Source: an uncultured Pelagibacteraceae bacterium
Lineage (GTDB): Bacteria > Pseudomonadota > Alphaproteobacteria > Pelagibacterales > Pelagibacteraceae
NCBI GenBank assembly: GCA_902585045.1
Contig: CACICB010000003.1
Location: 1 to 64,000 of the forward strand
DNA length: 64,000 nt
Direction: 5' to 3'
Within the stretch, counting starts at the first letter, position 1; every line of letters starts with the position of its first letter. Below the pieces are notes generated by a model. It was not told the DNA's origin. It did not search any database and worked only from the letters and a program-made list of their open reading frames with translations. Of this stretch, positions 51,609 through 61,192 are shown piece by piece. The translations under genes and the position numbers were made by a program.

Positions 51609-54342
51609 AAACTTACCAAAAGAAAAAAAAAGAATTAAAATTAGAGGTCTAGCGATTAATAGTAAAAAAGTGAAAAAAGATTACATTTTTTTTGCTATTA
51701 AAGGCAATCAATTAAATGGTGAAAAATTCATTAATGAGGCGATTAATAAAGGTGCATCTGTAATAATCTGTTCAAAAAAATGTAAATTTAGTAACAAATC
51801 TATTTTAGTTTTAAAAACATCTAATATCAGATATTTGTTGAGTGAGATTTCCTCAAAATACTATAAATTAAAGCCAAAAAACATCATTGCAATTACTGGA
51901 ACAAATGGAAAAACTTCTGTTGCAGATTTGTTTTATCAGATACTTGCACTTAATAAAATTCCTGTTGCATCAATTGGAACATTAGGTATTAAACACAAAG
52001 GCAAATTGATTAAATCTAACTTAACTTCACCTGATACAATATTGCTTCACAAATTTCTTGAGTATATTAAAAGAAAAAAAATAGATAATGTAATTATTGA
52101 AGCTTCAAGTCATGGCTTACAGCAAAAAAGAATTGATCACTTAAATTTAATGGCTGGTATTTTTACGAATTTTAGCCAGGATCACTTAGATTTTCATAAA
52201 ACAATGAAATCATATTTTGATGCAAAAATGCATCTTTTTAAAAATATAATTAATCCAAAAAAAACAATAATCGTAGATAAATCTATTAAAGAATTTTCAA
52301 TTTTAAAAAGAATTTCTAAAGCTAGATCATTACGATTAATTGATATTCATAAAACTAAAGTAAAATTAGATGAAATAGTTGGGGATCAATATAATGATTT
52401 TCAAAAAAAAAATATTTCTATGGCTGTTGAAGCAGCTAAACTATGTAATATTGAAGAAAGCAAAATTTTCAAATCATTAAAAAAAATAAAAGATATAAAT
52501 GGAAGATTAGAGCTTGTAAAAACTTTCTCTAACAATGTCCAAGTTTTCGTAGATTTTGCACACACGCCTGATGCATTATTAAAATCTATAAAGGCGTTAA
52601 AAAATTCTTATAATTCTGATTTATCATTAGTTTTCGGATGTGGAGGGGATCGAGATTTCAAAAAAAGACCTTTAATGGCAAGAATAGCAAATAAGCATTG
52701 CAAAAATGTTTATGTTACTGATGATAATCCGAGAAATGAAAAACCAGAAAAAATTAGAAGAGAAATTATAAGAAATATTGATAATAATTGTTTTAATATT
52801 GCAAATAGAGCAAAAGCTATAAAAATGGCAATAAAGAATGCAGAAACAAACGAATTGATATTAGTTGCAGGAAAAGGTCATGAAGATCAACAAATTTACA
52901 AAAATAAGATTATTCATATTTCTGATAAAGAGATTATTAGAAATTTAAAATTAAATAGAAAAAAGTTATCAAATCCAAGTATCAACTTTGAGCAAAATAA
53001 AGAAATAATTAAAAAATTTAAAAAAAAATCTATAAAGAATTTTCATGGTTTATCAATTGATACTAGAACATTAAAAAAAAATAATATTTTCCTAACAATA
53101 AAAGGAAAGAACAATGATGGAGTTAAATTTGTATCTGAAGCTTTAAAAAAGGGAGCAAAGTATATTGTTTCTTCTAGTAATATAAAAAAAAATAAAAGTA
53201 AAATTATTAAAGTTGATAATGAAGTCAGATTTTTAAATTATTATGCATCACAAAAAAGAGATAAATCCAGAGCGAATATTATTGCTATTACAGGAAGCGC
53301 AGGAAAGACATCTCTAAAAAATTTGATAAAAGATCAATTAGATAGTTTTGGGAAAACTTTTTGTTCACCAAAGTCATTTAATAACTATTTAGGAGTTCCT
53401 TTAAGTTTATCAGAATTAAATACAAATCATCAATTTGGTGTTTTTGAAGTAGGAATGAGTAAAAAAGGTGAAATTCATTCACTTTCAAAACTAATCAAAC
53501 CACACATAGGTATTATTACAAATATTGGAGAAGCACATATTGAAAATTTCAAAAATCTCAACGGAATAGCACAAGCTAAAGGAGAGATAATTAATAATAT
53601 AAAAAAAAATGGTATTTTGATTTTAAATCGTGATGATAAGTATTATAATTTTTTCAAAAAAAAGGCAGGACTAAAAAAATTAAGAGTTTTCTCTTTTGGT
53701 ATTAATAAAAAATCCGATGTTTATCCAATCAATTTCAAAAGAATTAAAAAACAAAAAGATATTACTTTGAAAATATTTGATCAAATTTTGAGATTAAAAA
53801 TTAAAAACATGAATTTACATAATATTCTTGCAACATTAACTTTATTAAAGGTTTTGAACCTCAATTTCTTTAAAACAGCTCATCGATTTATGAATTTTCA
53901 ACCATCTGAAGGAAGAGGAAAAATTTATGATGTCAAGAGATACAAAAAAAAATTTAAATTAATCGACGAAAGCTATAACGCAAATCCTTTATCAGTTAAA
54001 AATGCAATAAGGAACTTTAATTCTATAAAAAAAGAAAAATTTAAAAAATATTTGCTACTAGGCGATATGCTTGAATTAGGCAATAAATCTGAGATGTTGC
54101 ACAAAAATTTGTCAAAAGTTATTAACAATTCAGATATAGATAAAGTGTTTATTAAAGGTGTAAATACTCTTACTACCTACAAAAATCTCGCTAAAGAAAA
54201 GCGTGGAAACATTTTTCAAAGAGAGGAAGATATAGATTTTACTTTAAATAACATTATAGCTAATAATGATTACTTAATGATTAAAGGATCTAATGCTACT
54301 GGTTTAAATAATTTTAGTAAAAAAATTATAAAAGGTTATTAA
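51586..54342 (+). CDS. murE-murF: Fused MurE-MurF ligase (two-domain protein)
   Basis: One 918-residue chain holding two Mur ligases in series. Residues about 1-455 are MurE: P-loop GTNGKT (105-110), ASSHGLQQKRID, DFAHTPDALLK, GCGGDRDFKKRPLM and the meso-diaminopimelate motif DNPR (380-383). Residues about 470-918 are MurF: LSIDTRTLKKNNIFLTIKG, P-loop GSAGKT (570-575), FNNYLGVPLSL, VGMSKKGEIHSLSKLIKPH and DESYNANPLS. The chain should add meso-DAP and then D-Ala-D-Ala to the UDP-MurNAc peptide. No stop or frameshift separates the halves. The MurE central domain looks about 25-30 residues shorter than in E. coli. Confidence 0.95.
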   Translation: MLLKALIKNLPKEKKRIKIRGLAINSKKVKKDYIFFAIKGNQLNGEKFINEAINKGASVIICSKKCKFSNKSILVLKTSNIRYLLSEISSKYYKLKPKNIIAITGTNGKTSVADLFYQILALNKIPVASIGTLGIKHKGKLIKSNLTSPDTILLHKFLEYIKRKKIDNVIIEASSHGLQQKRIDHLNLMAGIFTNFSQDHLDFHKTMKSYFDAKMHLFKNIINPKKTIIVDKSIKEFSILKRISKARSLRLIDIHKTKVKLDEIVGDQYNDFQKKNISMAVEAAKLCNIEESKIFKSLKKIKDINGRLELVKTFSNNVQVFVDFAHTPDALLKSIKALKNSYNSDLSLVFGCGGDRDFKKRPLMARIANKHCKNVYVTDDNPRNEKPEKIRREIIRNIDNNCFNIANRAKAIKMAIKNAETNELILVAGKGHEDQQIYKNKIIHISDKEIIRNLKLNRKKLSNPSINFEQNKEIIKKFKKKSIKNFHGLSIDTRTLKKNNIFLTIKGKNNDGVKFVSEALKKGAKYIVSSSNIKKNKSKIIKVDNEVRFLNYYASQKRDKSRANIIAITGSAGKTSLKNLIKDQLDSFGKTFCSPKSFNNYLGVPLSLSELNTNHQFGVFEVGMSKKGEIHSLSKLIKPHIGIITNIGEAHIENFKNLNGIAQAKGEIINNIKKNGILILNRDDKYYNFFKKKAGLKKLRVFSFGINKKSDVYPINFKRIKKQKDITLKIFDQILRLKIKNMNLHNILATLTLLKVLNLNFFKTAHRFMNFQPSEGRGKIYDVKRYKKKFKLIDESYNANPLSVKNAIRNFNSIKKEKFKKYLLLGDMLELGNKSEMLHKNLSKVINNSDIDKVFIKGVNTLTTYKNLAKEKRGNIFQREEDIDFTLNNIIANNDYLMIKGSNATGLNNFSKKIIKGY

Positions 54343-55427
54343 TGTTATTCCATTTTTTTACCTCTTTAATTGAACAATACTCTTTTTTCAACGTTTTTAA
54401 ATATTTAACTTTTAGAACAGGTTTAGCTGTAATGACTTCTTTAATTATAGTTTTTATAATTGGAGGACCTTTAATTAAAATGTTTTCTGAAAAAATGATT
54501 ACCGGACCTATAAGGCAAGACGGTCCTATTGATCATATTGTTAAAAAATCTGGTACCCCGACTATGGGTGGAGTTATTATAATAATTGGTATTATCTTAA
54601 GTACTTTATTTTGGGCGGATTTAAGTAATATTTATATTTGGACATTAATATTTGTATCTTTAAGTCTTGGCGGACTAGGTCTTTTAGACGATATGTTGAA
54701 AATTAAATATGAGAATTCAAGCGGCTTAAAGTCAAGATATAAATTTATAGGGCAACTATTAATAAGTGCTTTAGCATTGTTCATTTTAATAAAATATTCT
54801 TCTCACGAGTATCTATATGATCTTTATTTTCCTTTTTTTAAAAATTTAATTTTACATATGGGAATATTTTTTATTCCATTTGGTTTATTTGTTATTATCG
54901 GAGCTTCTAATGCGGTAAATTTAACAGATGGACTTGATGGTTTAGCAACAGTACCAGTAATGTTAGTAGCGCTCTCTTTTACATTAATTTCTTATGTTGT
55001 TGGAAATACAATCTTTTCAGAATATTTACAAATTCAATACATTCCAGATACTGGTGAGTTATCAATTTTTTGCGGTTCAATCGTCGGAGCGTGTTTAGGT
55101 TTTCTTTGGTATAATGCACCACCAGCAAAAATTTTTATGGGAGATACGGGCTCTTTATCTTTAGGAGGATCTCTTGCAGCTATAGCGATAATAGTGAAAC
55201 ACGAAATAGTATTAGCTATAGTTGGCGGTTTATTCGTTTTAGAGACAGTGTCAGTTATTATTCAAGTAATATCTTTTAAATTAACTGGAAAAAGAATTTT
55301 TAAAATGGCACCTATTCATCATCACTTTGAAAAAAAAGGCTGGGCGGAATCCACTATTGTAATTAGATTTTGGATAATTGCTATTATTCTTGCATTAGTA
55401 GGTTTAGCTACATTGAAATTAAGATAA
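54342..55427 (+). CDS. mraY: Phospho-N-acetylmuramoyl-pentapeptide transferase MraY
   Basis: MraY moves phospho-MurNAc-pentapeptide onto undecaprenyl phosphate to make lipid I. The 361-residue polytopic protein has about ten membrane helices and the family motifs GTPTMGGVIIIIG, LLDDMLKIKYENSSGL (the DD pair), NAVNLTDGLDGLAT, FMGDTGSLSLGGSLAAIAI and MAPIHHHFEKKGW. The N-terminus (FTSLIEQYSFFNVFKYLTFR) is also typical. It overlaps murEF by one base. Confidence 0.97.
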   Translation: MLFHFFTSLIEQYSFFNVFKYLTFRTGLAVMTSLIIVFIIGGPLIKMFSEKMITGPIRQDGPIDHIVKKSGTPTMGGVIIIIGIILSTLFWADLSNIYIWTLIFVSLSLGGLGLLDDMLKIKYENSSGLKSRYKFIGQLLISALALFILIKYSSHEYLYDLYFPFFKNLILHMGIFFIPFGLFVIIGASNAVNLTDGLDGLATVPVMLVALSFTLISYVVGNTIFSEYLQIQYIPDTGELSIFCGSIVGACLGFLWYNAPPAKIFMGDTGSLSLGGSLAAIAIIVKHEIVLAIVGGLFVLETVSVIIQVISFKLTGKRIFKMAPIHHHFEKKGWAESTIVIRFWIIAIILALVGLATLKLR

Positions 55428-55430
55428 TTG

Positions 55431-56717
55431 ATGATATCAAAAAAAAATTTTAGGTTCTATTCCTTTTTAGTTTATGGATTAGGTTTAACAGGTAAATCGG
55501 TAGTAAATTTCTTTAATAAAAATGAAGTTAAAAATTTTCAAGTATGGGACGACCAAAATAAGGATTTATACAGAGATAAAAGAACTGTAAATTTGACTAA
55601 GACTTTAAAAGATGTGGATTATATTATACTAAGTCCAGGTGTAAGTTTAAGAAAATCTAAAAATAAAAAAAGTCTTATAAAATATAAAAATAAAATAATT
55701 ACAGACTTAGATCTTTTTTTTTTAATTAAAAAATTTTCTAAAAGCATTGTAGTGACCGGAACTAATGGTAAATCAACTACTTGCAAAATTTTGGCACATG
55801 TTCTTAAAAAGAATAATTATCGTACCGTCTTAGGCGGAAACATTGGAGCGCCTGTCCTTAATTTAAAAATAAATAAAAAAGATATTGCTATAATTGAAGC
55901 TTCATCATTTCAGCTTTCGCATTCAAAATTTATCAACCCTAATTATGCAATATTGATAAATATTACAAATGATCATCTTGATTGGCATGAAAATATGAAT
56001 GATTATATAAATTCTAAATTTAAAGTTTTTGCGAATCAGAATAAATATCAATTTGCACTAATAAACAGAAATTTCAAAAATTTATTCAGAAAAAAAAAAT
56101 TATTGGGAAAATTGATTGTGCCTAATTTAAAAAAGTATATCAAATTCAAATTAAAAATGAAAAACAGCTATCTAAAACTAAATGTGAATGATGAAAATAT
56201 GTCATTTGTTTATGAACTTACCAAACTTCTAAAAATAAGCCAAAAGAATTTTTTAAATTCTTTAAATACTTTCATTGGTCTTCCGCATAGATATGAAATT
56301 TTTATGAAAAAAAAGAATTGTATCTTTATTAATGATTCAAAAGCAACTTCATTTCAATCAACTAAATTTGCATTAAAAAACTCAAAAAATATCTACTGGA
56401 TTCTCGGTGGAATACCAAAAAAAAAAGATAAAATTATTTTGAAAAATTTAAAAAAAAATATTCTCAAGTCTTATCTAATTGGTAAAAATATAAATTTTTT
56501 TAAAAAGCAAATTAAACATCAAATAAAATTTTATGAAGCTGGGACTATTAAAAAATCAATAATAAGAATTTTTCAAGATATTCAAAATTCAAAAAAACAA
56601 AATAACACGATATTGTTAAGCCCTTCATCTGCTTCATTTGATCAATACTTAAATTTTGAAAAAAGAGGTGAAGAATTTAAAAAATTAAGTAAGATATATG
56701 CAAGAAAATACATATAA
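55431..56717 (+). CDS. murD: UDP-N-acetylmuramoylalanine-D-glutamate ligase
   Basis: MurD adds D-glutamate to UDP-MurNAc-L-Ala. The 428-residue protein shows the N-terminal nucleotide-like fold FLVYGLGLTGKSVVNFF, LSPGVSL, the P-loop VTGTNGKSTTCK, GGNIGAPVL, EASSFQLSHSKF, NDHLDWHENM and FINDSKATSFQST. I take the ATG at 55431, two codon-lengths clear of the mraY stop; a TTG at 55428 would add one residue. The body is very Lys/Asn-rich but all catalytic motifs are kept. It overlaps ftsW by 20 nt. Confidence 0.95.
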   Translation: MISKKNFRFYSFLVYGLGLTGKSVVNFFNKNEVKNFQVWDDQNKDLYRDKRTVNLTKTLKDVDYIILSPGVSLRKSKNKKSLIKYKNKIITDLDLFFLIKKFSKSIVVTGTNGKSTTCKILAHVLKKNNYRTVLGGNIGAPVLNLKINKKDIAIIEASSFQLSHSKFINPNYAILINITNDHLDWHENMNDYINSKFKVFANQNKYQFALINRNFKNLFRKKKLLGKLIVPNLKKYIKFKLKMKNSYLKLNVNDENMSFVYELTKLLKISQKNFLNSLNTFIGLPHRYEIFMKKKNCIFINDSKATSFQSTKFALKNSKNIYWILGGIPKKKDKIILKNLKKNILKSYLIGKNINFFKKQIKHQIKFYEAGTIKKSIIRIFQDIQNSKKQNNTILLSPSSASFDQYLNFEKRGEEFKKLSKIYARKYI

Positions 56718-57825
56718 ATTTTATTTATCTAACTATTGGCGAAATATTGATAAAAAAATTTTTTTCTCTTTTATAATTTTGTTTTCTCTTGGTTTGTTTT
56801 TTTCTTTTTCATCAACATCATCTCTAGCTGGTGAGCGGTTGAATAAAGACTATTATTTCTTTTTTTCTAAACATTTAACTTTTACATTTTTAGCATTAAT
56901 AATTATGATTTTAATTTCAATTTTAAATACATCTCTTTTGAAAAAAATAATAATTCCTTTATTTATAGTATCATTTATTTTTTTAGCGTTAGTCCCTCTG
57001 ATGGGAGTTGAGGTAAAAGGAGCAAAAAGATGGCTAGATTTCTACTTTTTTAGATTACAACCTATTGAAATTTTAAAACCTTTTTTCATTTTAGTAACCG
57101 TAAATATCCTGACCATAGAAAAGTTTCAAAACTCTCAATTAAAATATTTTTTCAGTTTTTTGCTTCTGTCCTCAGTAATAATTCTTTTAATTGAACAACC
57201 AGACCTTGGTCAATCTATCTTATTAGTAGGAAGTTGGATAGCTACTGTCTTTATTTCTGGCGTGAGCCTCTTTTATATTTTTAGTTTCTTTTCAATATTT
57301 CTAATTTCCATTAGTTTTATATTATATTTATTGCCAGACAAATTTGGATATGTTGTTAATCGTTTAATTTCTTTTATAGATCCTAGCAAAGGTGATAAAT
57401 TTCAATCCTCGTCAGCATTGGACGCCATAAAGCTTGGTGGATTAACTGGTCAAGGAATGGGAGAAGGAATTTTGAAAGAGAGAGTGCCAGAGGCACATAC
57501 TGATTATATTATAGCAATTATTTCTGAAGAATATGGATCTATAATATCAATTGTAATTATTTTAATATTTTTATTCATTTCTTTTAGAATTATAAAAAAT
57601 TGTATTAATCAAAAAGATAAAATAATAAAATTTTCACTATGTGGTCTTGCAAGCTTGTTAATATTTCAAACTTTTATACACGTAGGCGTGAATACTAGTT
57701 TAATACCTACAACTGGCATGACACTACCATTCCTGAGTTATGGAGGGTCATCTCTTGTCGGGAGCGCAATACTTGCAGGGGTTATTTTAAATTATACGAA
57801 AAATAGAATTTATTTTTATGACTAA
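56698..57825 (+). CDS. ftsW: Septal peptidoglycan glycosyltransferase FtsW (SEDS)
   Basis: FtsW polymerises lipid II at the septum with FtsI. The 375-residue protein has about ten membrane helices and SEDS motifs: GVEVKGAKRWLDF, QPIEILKPFFIL, EQPDLGQSILL, GLTGQGMGEGILKERVPEAH with TDYIIAIISEEYG, and TTGMTLPFLSYGGSSL near the end. The catalytic Asp fits the TDYI motif region. Its start lies within the end of murD and its end overlaps murG by 8 nt. Confidence 0.96.
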   Translation: MQENTYKFYLSNYWRNIDKKIFFSFIILFSLGLFFSFSSTSSLAGERLNKDYYFFFSKHLTFTFLALIIMILISILNTSLLKKIIIPLFIVSFIFLALVPLMGVEVKGAKRWLDFYFFRLQPIEILKPFFILVTVNILTIEKFQNSQLKYFFSFLLLSSVIILLIEQPDLGQSILLVGSWIATVFISGVSLFYIFSFFSIFLISISFILYLLPDKFGYVVNRLISFIDPSKGDKFQSSSALDAIKLGGLTGQGMGEGILKERVPEAHTDYIIAIISEEYGSIISIVIILIFLFISFRIIKNCINQKDKIIKFSLCGLASLLIFQTFIHVGVNTSLIPTTGMTLPFLSYGGSSLVGSAILAGVILNYTKNRIYFYD

Positions 57826-58909
57826 AAAGATAAAAGCTTTAATTGTTGCAGGAGGTACTGGGGGGCATGTATTTCCAGGTATAAATTTAGCTTCTTTTTT
57901 AATTGAAAAAAATTACAACGTTAAAATTATAACTGATAAACGAGGATATAAGTTTTTTAATGAAAATGATAAAAAAAATGTTTCAGCTTTTCTATCTTCA
58001 CCATTAATAAAAAAGAATTTTCTTTTTTTAATATTTTCTCTATTGTTAATTTTCATTTCAATATTGAGATCACTGATATTTCTTTTATTCTACCGACCAA
58101 ACATAATTTTTGGCATGGGTGGTTATGCATCTTTTCCAATTTGTATTGCAGCAGCAATATTGAGAATAAAGTTTATTATTTATGAAAATAACTTAATTAT
58201 TGGAAGAGCAAATAAAAAATTGCTTCCATATGCTGAAAGAATTTTAGTTTCTACTAAAAAACTCGAAGGAATTAGCTCAAAGTATAATTTTAAGATTACC
58301 GAAGTTGGAAATATAATTAATAAAAGAATTATAAATTTTTCATTTATTTCTAAGACTAAAAAAAGAGAACTTAATATTCTTGTTCTAGGAGGTAGTCAGG
58401 CAGCTAAAATATTTGCGGAAATTTTGCCTAAAATATTTAAGGAGTGTTCTGAAATTGGTATACCGATAAAAATAATACAACAATGTCTACCGGACCAAAA
58501 TCATGAACTTAGTTCGTTCTATAAAAATTTAAATATAGAATATGAATTGTTTAATTTTAGTAAAAATATCATTGAACTTTTCCCTAAAGTAAATTTGGCT
58601 ATAACTAGATCTGGTTCTTCAGTATTAGCTGAGCTTACAAATGCAAATATACCCTTCATATCAATACCTCTTCCCTCCTCAGTAGATAACCATCAATTGA
58701 AAAATGCAACTTATTATAAAAACAACAATTTTTCTTTTTTAGTGGAGGAAAAAGATTTAAAGGCCAAACTTTTCAATCTTTTAAAAGGAATTTACGAAAA
58801 TATATCAAAATTAGATGAAATTATTGCAAATCAAAGACAATATTCTGACAAACATGTCTACGAAAATATTGAAAGAGTATTAAATAAAATTTTGAATGAA
58901 AAAAATTAA
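57818..58909 (+). CDS. murG: MurG N-acetylglucosaminyltransferase (lipid II synthesis)
   Basis: MurG adds GlcNAc to lipid I at the inner face of the membrane, giving lipid II. The 363-residue GT-B enzyme has the glycine loop VAGGTGGHVFPGINLASFL, MGGYASFPICIAA, YENNLIIGRANK, the second-domain loop NILVLGGSQAAKIF, and the UDP-binding stretch ITRSGSSVLAELTNANIPFI with SVDNHQLKNA. A hydrophobic patch around residues 68-90 should dock at the membrane. It overlaps murC by 14 nt. Confidence 0.96.
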   Translation: MTKKIKALIVAGGTGGHVFPGINLASFLIEKNYNVKIITDKRGYKFFNENDKKNVSAFLSSPLIKKNFLFLIFSLLLIFISILRSLIFLLFYRPNIIFGMGGYASFPICIAAAILRIKFIIYENNLIIGRANKKLLPYAERILVSTKKLEGISSKYNFKITEVGNIINKRIINFSFISKTKKRELNILVLGGSQAAKIFAEILPKIFKECSEIGIPIKIIQQCLPDQNHELSSFYKNLNIEYELFNFSKNIIELFPKVNLAITRSGSSVLAELTNANIPFISIPLPSSVDNHQLKNATYYKNNNFSFLVEEKDLKAKLFNLLKGIYENISKLDEIIANQRQYSDKHVYENIERVLNKILNEKN

Positions 58910-60290
58910 TCTTGGACAAAAAGAATTAATCCATTTTGTAGGTATCGGCGGTATAGGCATGAGCGGTCTTGCTTTAGTAATGAAAAATTTAGGTTTTAAA
59001 ATTCAAGGAAGTGATCAAAGTAAAAACAAAAATACAATAGTTTGCTCAAGATCAGGAATAAAAGTCTTCATAGGTCATTCAAAAAAAAATATAAGAAATA
59101 GTTCAATTTTAGTGAAATCATCAGCCATTAAAAATAATAATAATGAAATTAAATATGCTAGAACAAAAAAAATACCTATCTATTCAAGAGCTGAAGTTTT
59201 AGCTGATGTTGTCTCTCTTAAAAAAAATATTATTATTACTGGCTCCCATGGAAAAACAACTACTACGTCATTAGTCTCAAAAATTTTAACTGATCAAAAA
59301 TTGGATCCTACTATTATAAATGGAGGGGTTATAAACTCTTTCAATAGTAACGCGAAGTTGGGCAAAGGAGATTGGGCAATCCTAGAAGCTGATGAGTCTG
59401 ATGGAAGTTTTTTAAAACTACCTATAAATTATTCAGTAATAACTAACATCGATTATGAACATTTAGATTTTTATAAAAATTTTAAAAATTTAGAAAATTC
59501 ATTCATTAAATTCATAGAAAAAACACCCCCCACAGGCAAAGTAATAGTTTGTATAGATGATAAAAATATTAAAAAAATTCTTAGTAAAATTAAAAATAAA
59601 AATATTCTTACTTACGGTCAAAGCAAGTATGCAAATTATCAAATTTCGAATATAAGATATAAAATAGGCTATTCTATTTTTGATTTGACCTATGTAGGTT
59701 TAAAAAAAATTAAGAAAATAAAAAATATCCATTTAAAATTACTAGGTAAACATAATGTTTTAAATGCTGCTGCTGCAATATCTGTATGTATTAATTTAGG
59801 TGTAAACGAAAATATCATAAAAAAATCTTTGAAAAAATTTAGTGGTGTGCAAAGAAGAATGACTAAAATATTTTCAAAAAACCAAAATGAATTTTACGAT
59901 GATTACGCACATCATCCGACAGAAATAAAGTCTATTTTAGAAGGGGTTAAAAACGTTCATAAAGATAAAAATATTATCTCAGTTTTTGAGCCACACCGTT
60001 ATTCAAGAATATTATCATTAAAAAATGAATTTGCTAAATGTTTTAAAAACTCAGATATAGTTCTTCTTTGTCCTTTATATGAAGCTGGAGAGAGAAAAAA
60101 TCGTAAATACGACCAATTCAAATTCGCTAAATCTATCTCAAAGCTTTCAAAAACCCAAGTAGTTGTAATTAAAAGTCAAAATGATTTAAATAAATTTATA
60201 AGAAAAAATTTAAAAAATAATGAGATAATAATTGGAATGGGAGCAGGATCAATTTCAAAATGGATGAAAGAGCTTAAAAATATTATATGA
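58896..60290 (+). CDS. murC: UDP-N-acetylmuramate-L-alanine ligase
   Basis: MurC adds L-alanine to UDP-MurNAc, the first peptide step. The 464-residue protein shows HFVGIGGIGMSGLALVMKN, GSDQS, the P-loop ITGSHGKTTTTSLVSK, EADESDGSFL, NIDYEHLDFY, the FSGVQRRM loop, DDYAHHPTEIKS, FEPHRYSRI and GAGSISKWM. Its place between murG and murB is the classic alphaproteobacterial order. The stop overlaps the murB start by 4 nt. Confidence 0.97.
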   Translation: MKKINLGQKELIHFVGIGGIGMSGLALVMKNLGFKIQGSDQSKNKNTIVCSRSGIKVFIGHSKKNIRNSSILVKSSAIKNNNNEIKYARTKKIPIYSRAEVLADVVSLKKNIIITGSHGKTTTTSLVSKILTDQKLDPTIINGGVINSFNSNAKLGKGDWAILEADESDGSFLKLPINYSVITNIDYEHLDFYKNFKNLENSFIKFIEKTPPTGKVIVCIDDKNIKKILSKIKNKNILTYGQSKYANYQISNIRYKIGYSIFDLTYVGLKKIKKIKNIHLKLLGKHNVLNAAAAISVCINLGVNENIIKKSLKKFSGVQRRMTKIFSKNQNEFYDDYAHHPTEIKSILEGVKNVHKDKNIISVFEPHRYSRILSLKNEFAKCFKNSDIVLLCPLYEAGERKNRKYDQFKFAKSISKLSKTQVVVIKSQNDLNKFIRKNLKNNEIIIGMGAGSISKWMKELKNII

Positions 60291-61192
60291 GATTAAATCA
60301 GGAATTGATAAAAAAATTTAGCAAAAATATTTCAACTAATACGAAACTTTCTAATTACAGCTGGTTTAATTTGGGAGGCCCGGCTGAATATTTTTTCAAA
60401 CCTAAGAGCAAAGAACAATTGATTGAATTTTTAAAAGAAAATAAAAGTAACAAATTAAAGTTAACAATTATAGGAGCTGGCTCTAATCTACTTATAAGAG
60501 ATAAAGGAATTAAAGGAGTTGTTATTAAACTCGGTTTACCTTTTTCAGATATTAAGTTAGTTGATAAAGAAGTAATCCAAGCTGGTGCTGCAACTCTTGA
60601 TCGAAAAGTTTCTAACTTTGCAAAAGACAATGGAATTGGAAATCTTGAATTCCTCTCATGTATACCTGGTTCATTAGGAGGTGCAATTATAATGAATAGT
60701 GGCTGCTACGGAAATGACATTTCTAAAGTTTTAGTATCTATGAAAGTTATTGATTTGCAGAGTTGTAAAGAAAAAGAAATTAAAAGAGAAGATATTGAAT
60801 TCTTTTATAGAGGATCAAATCTGCCAAATGGATTAATTATAACTTCAGTAAAATTAAAAGGAAAAAAACAATCAATAGAAATTATTGAAAAAAAACAGTA
60901 TGAGCTTATCCATAAAAAAAAACTTACTCAACCCAGTCAAATTAAAACCTGCGGAAGTACTTTTAAAAATTTTAATGATAATCAAAAAGCATGGCAGTTA
61001 ATAAAACAATCTGGATGTGACAGTTTTAAAGAAGGTGATGCTGAAGTTTCTAAAAAACATTGTAATTTTTTTGTAAATAATGGAAAAGCTAATGCTTCAG
61101 ATATTGAAAAATTAATAAATAAAGTTAAAGAAACTGTAAGCAAAAAAACAGGAATTGATCTTGAACTAGAGATCAAAATAATTGGTGATTAA
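60287..61192 (+). CDS. murB: UDP-N-acetylenolpyruvoylglucosamine reductase
   Basis: MurB reduces UDP-GlcNAc-enolpyruvate to UDP-MurNAc with NADPH and FAD. The 301-residue protein has NYSWFNLGGPAEYFFKP, IIGAGSNLLIRDKGIKGVVI, the FAD loop FLSCIPGSLGGAIIMNSGCY, FFYRGSNLP, and PSQIKTCGSTFKNF with the active-site serine, i.e. the type II form. NFFVNNGKANASDIEKLI follows near the end. It overlaps ddl by 8 nt. Confidence 0.97.
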   Translation: MRLNQELIKKFSKNISTNTKLSNYSWFNLGGPAEYFFKPKSKEQLIEFLKENKSNKLKLTIIGAGSNLLIRDKGIKGVVIKLGLPFSDIKLVDKEVIQAGAATLDRKVSNFAKDNGIGNLEFLSCIPGSLGGAIIMNSGCYGNDISKVLVSMKVIDLQSCKEKEIKREDIEFFYRGSNLPNGLIITSVKLKGKKQSIEIIEKKQYELIHKKKLTQPSQIKTCGSTFKNFNDNQKAWQLIKQSGCDSFKEGDAEVSKKHCNFFVNNGKANASDIEKLINKVKETVSKKTGIDLELEIKIIGD

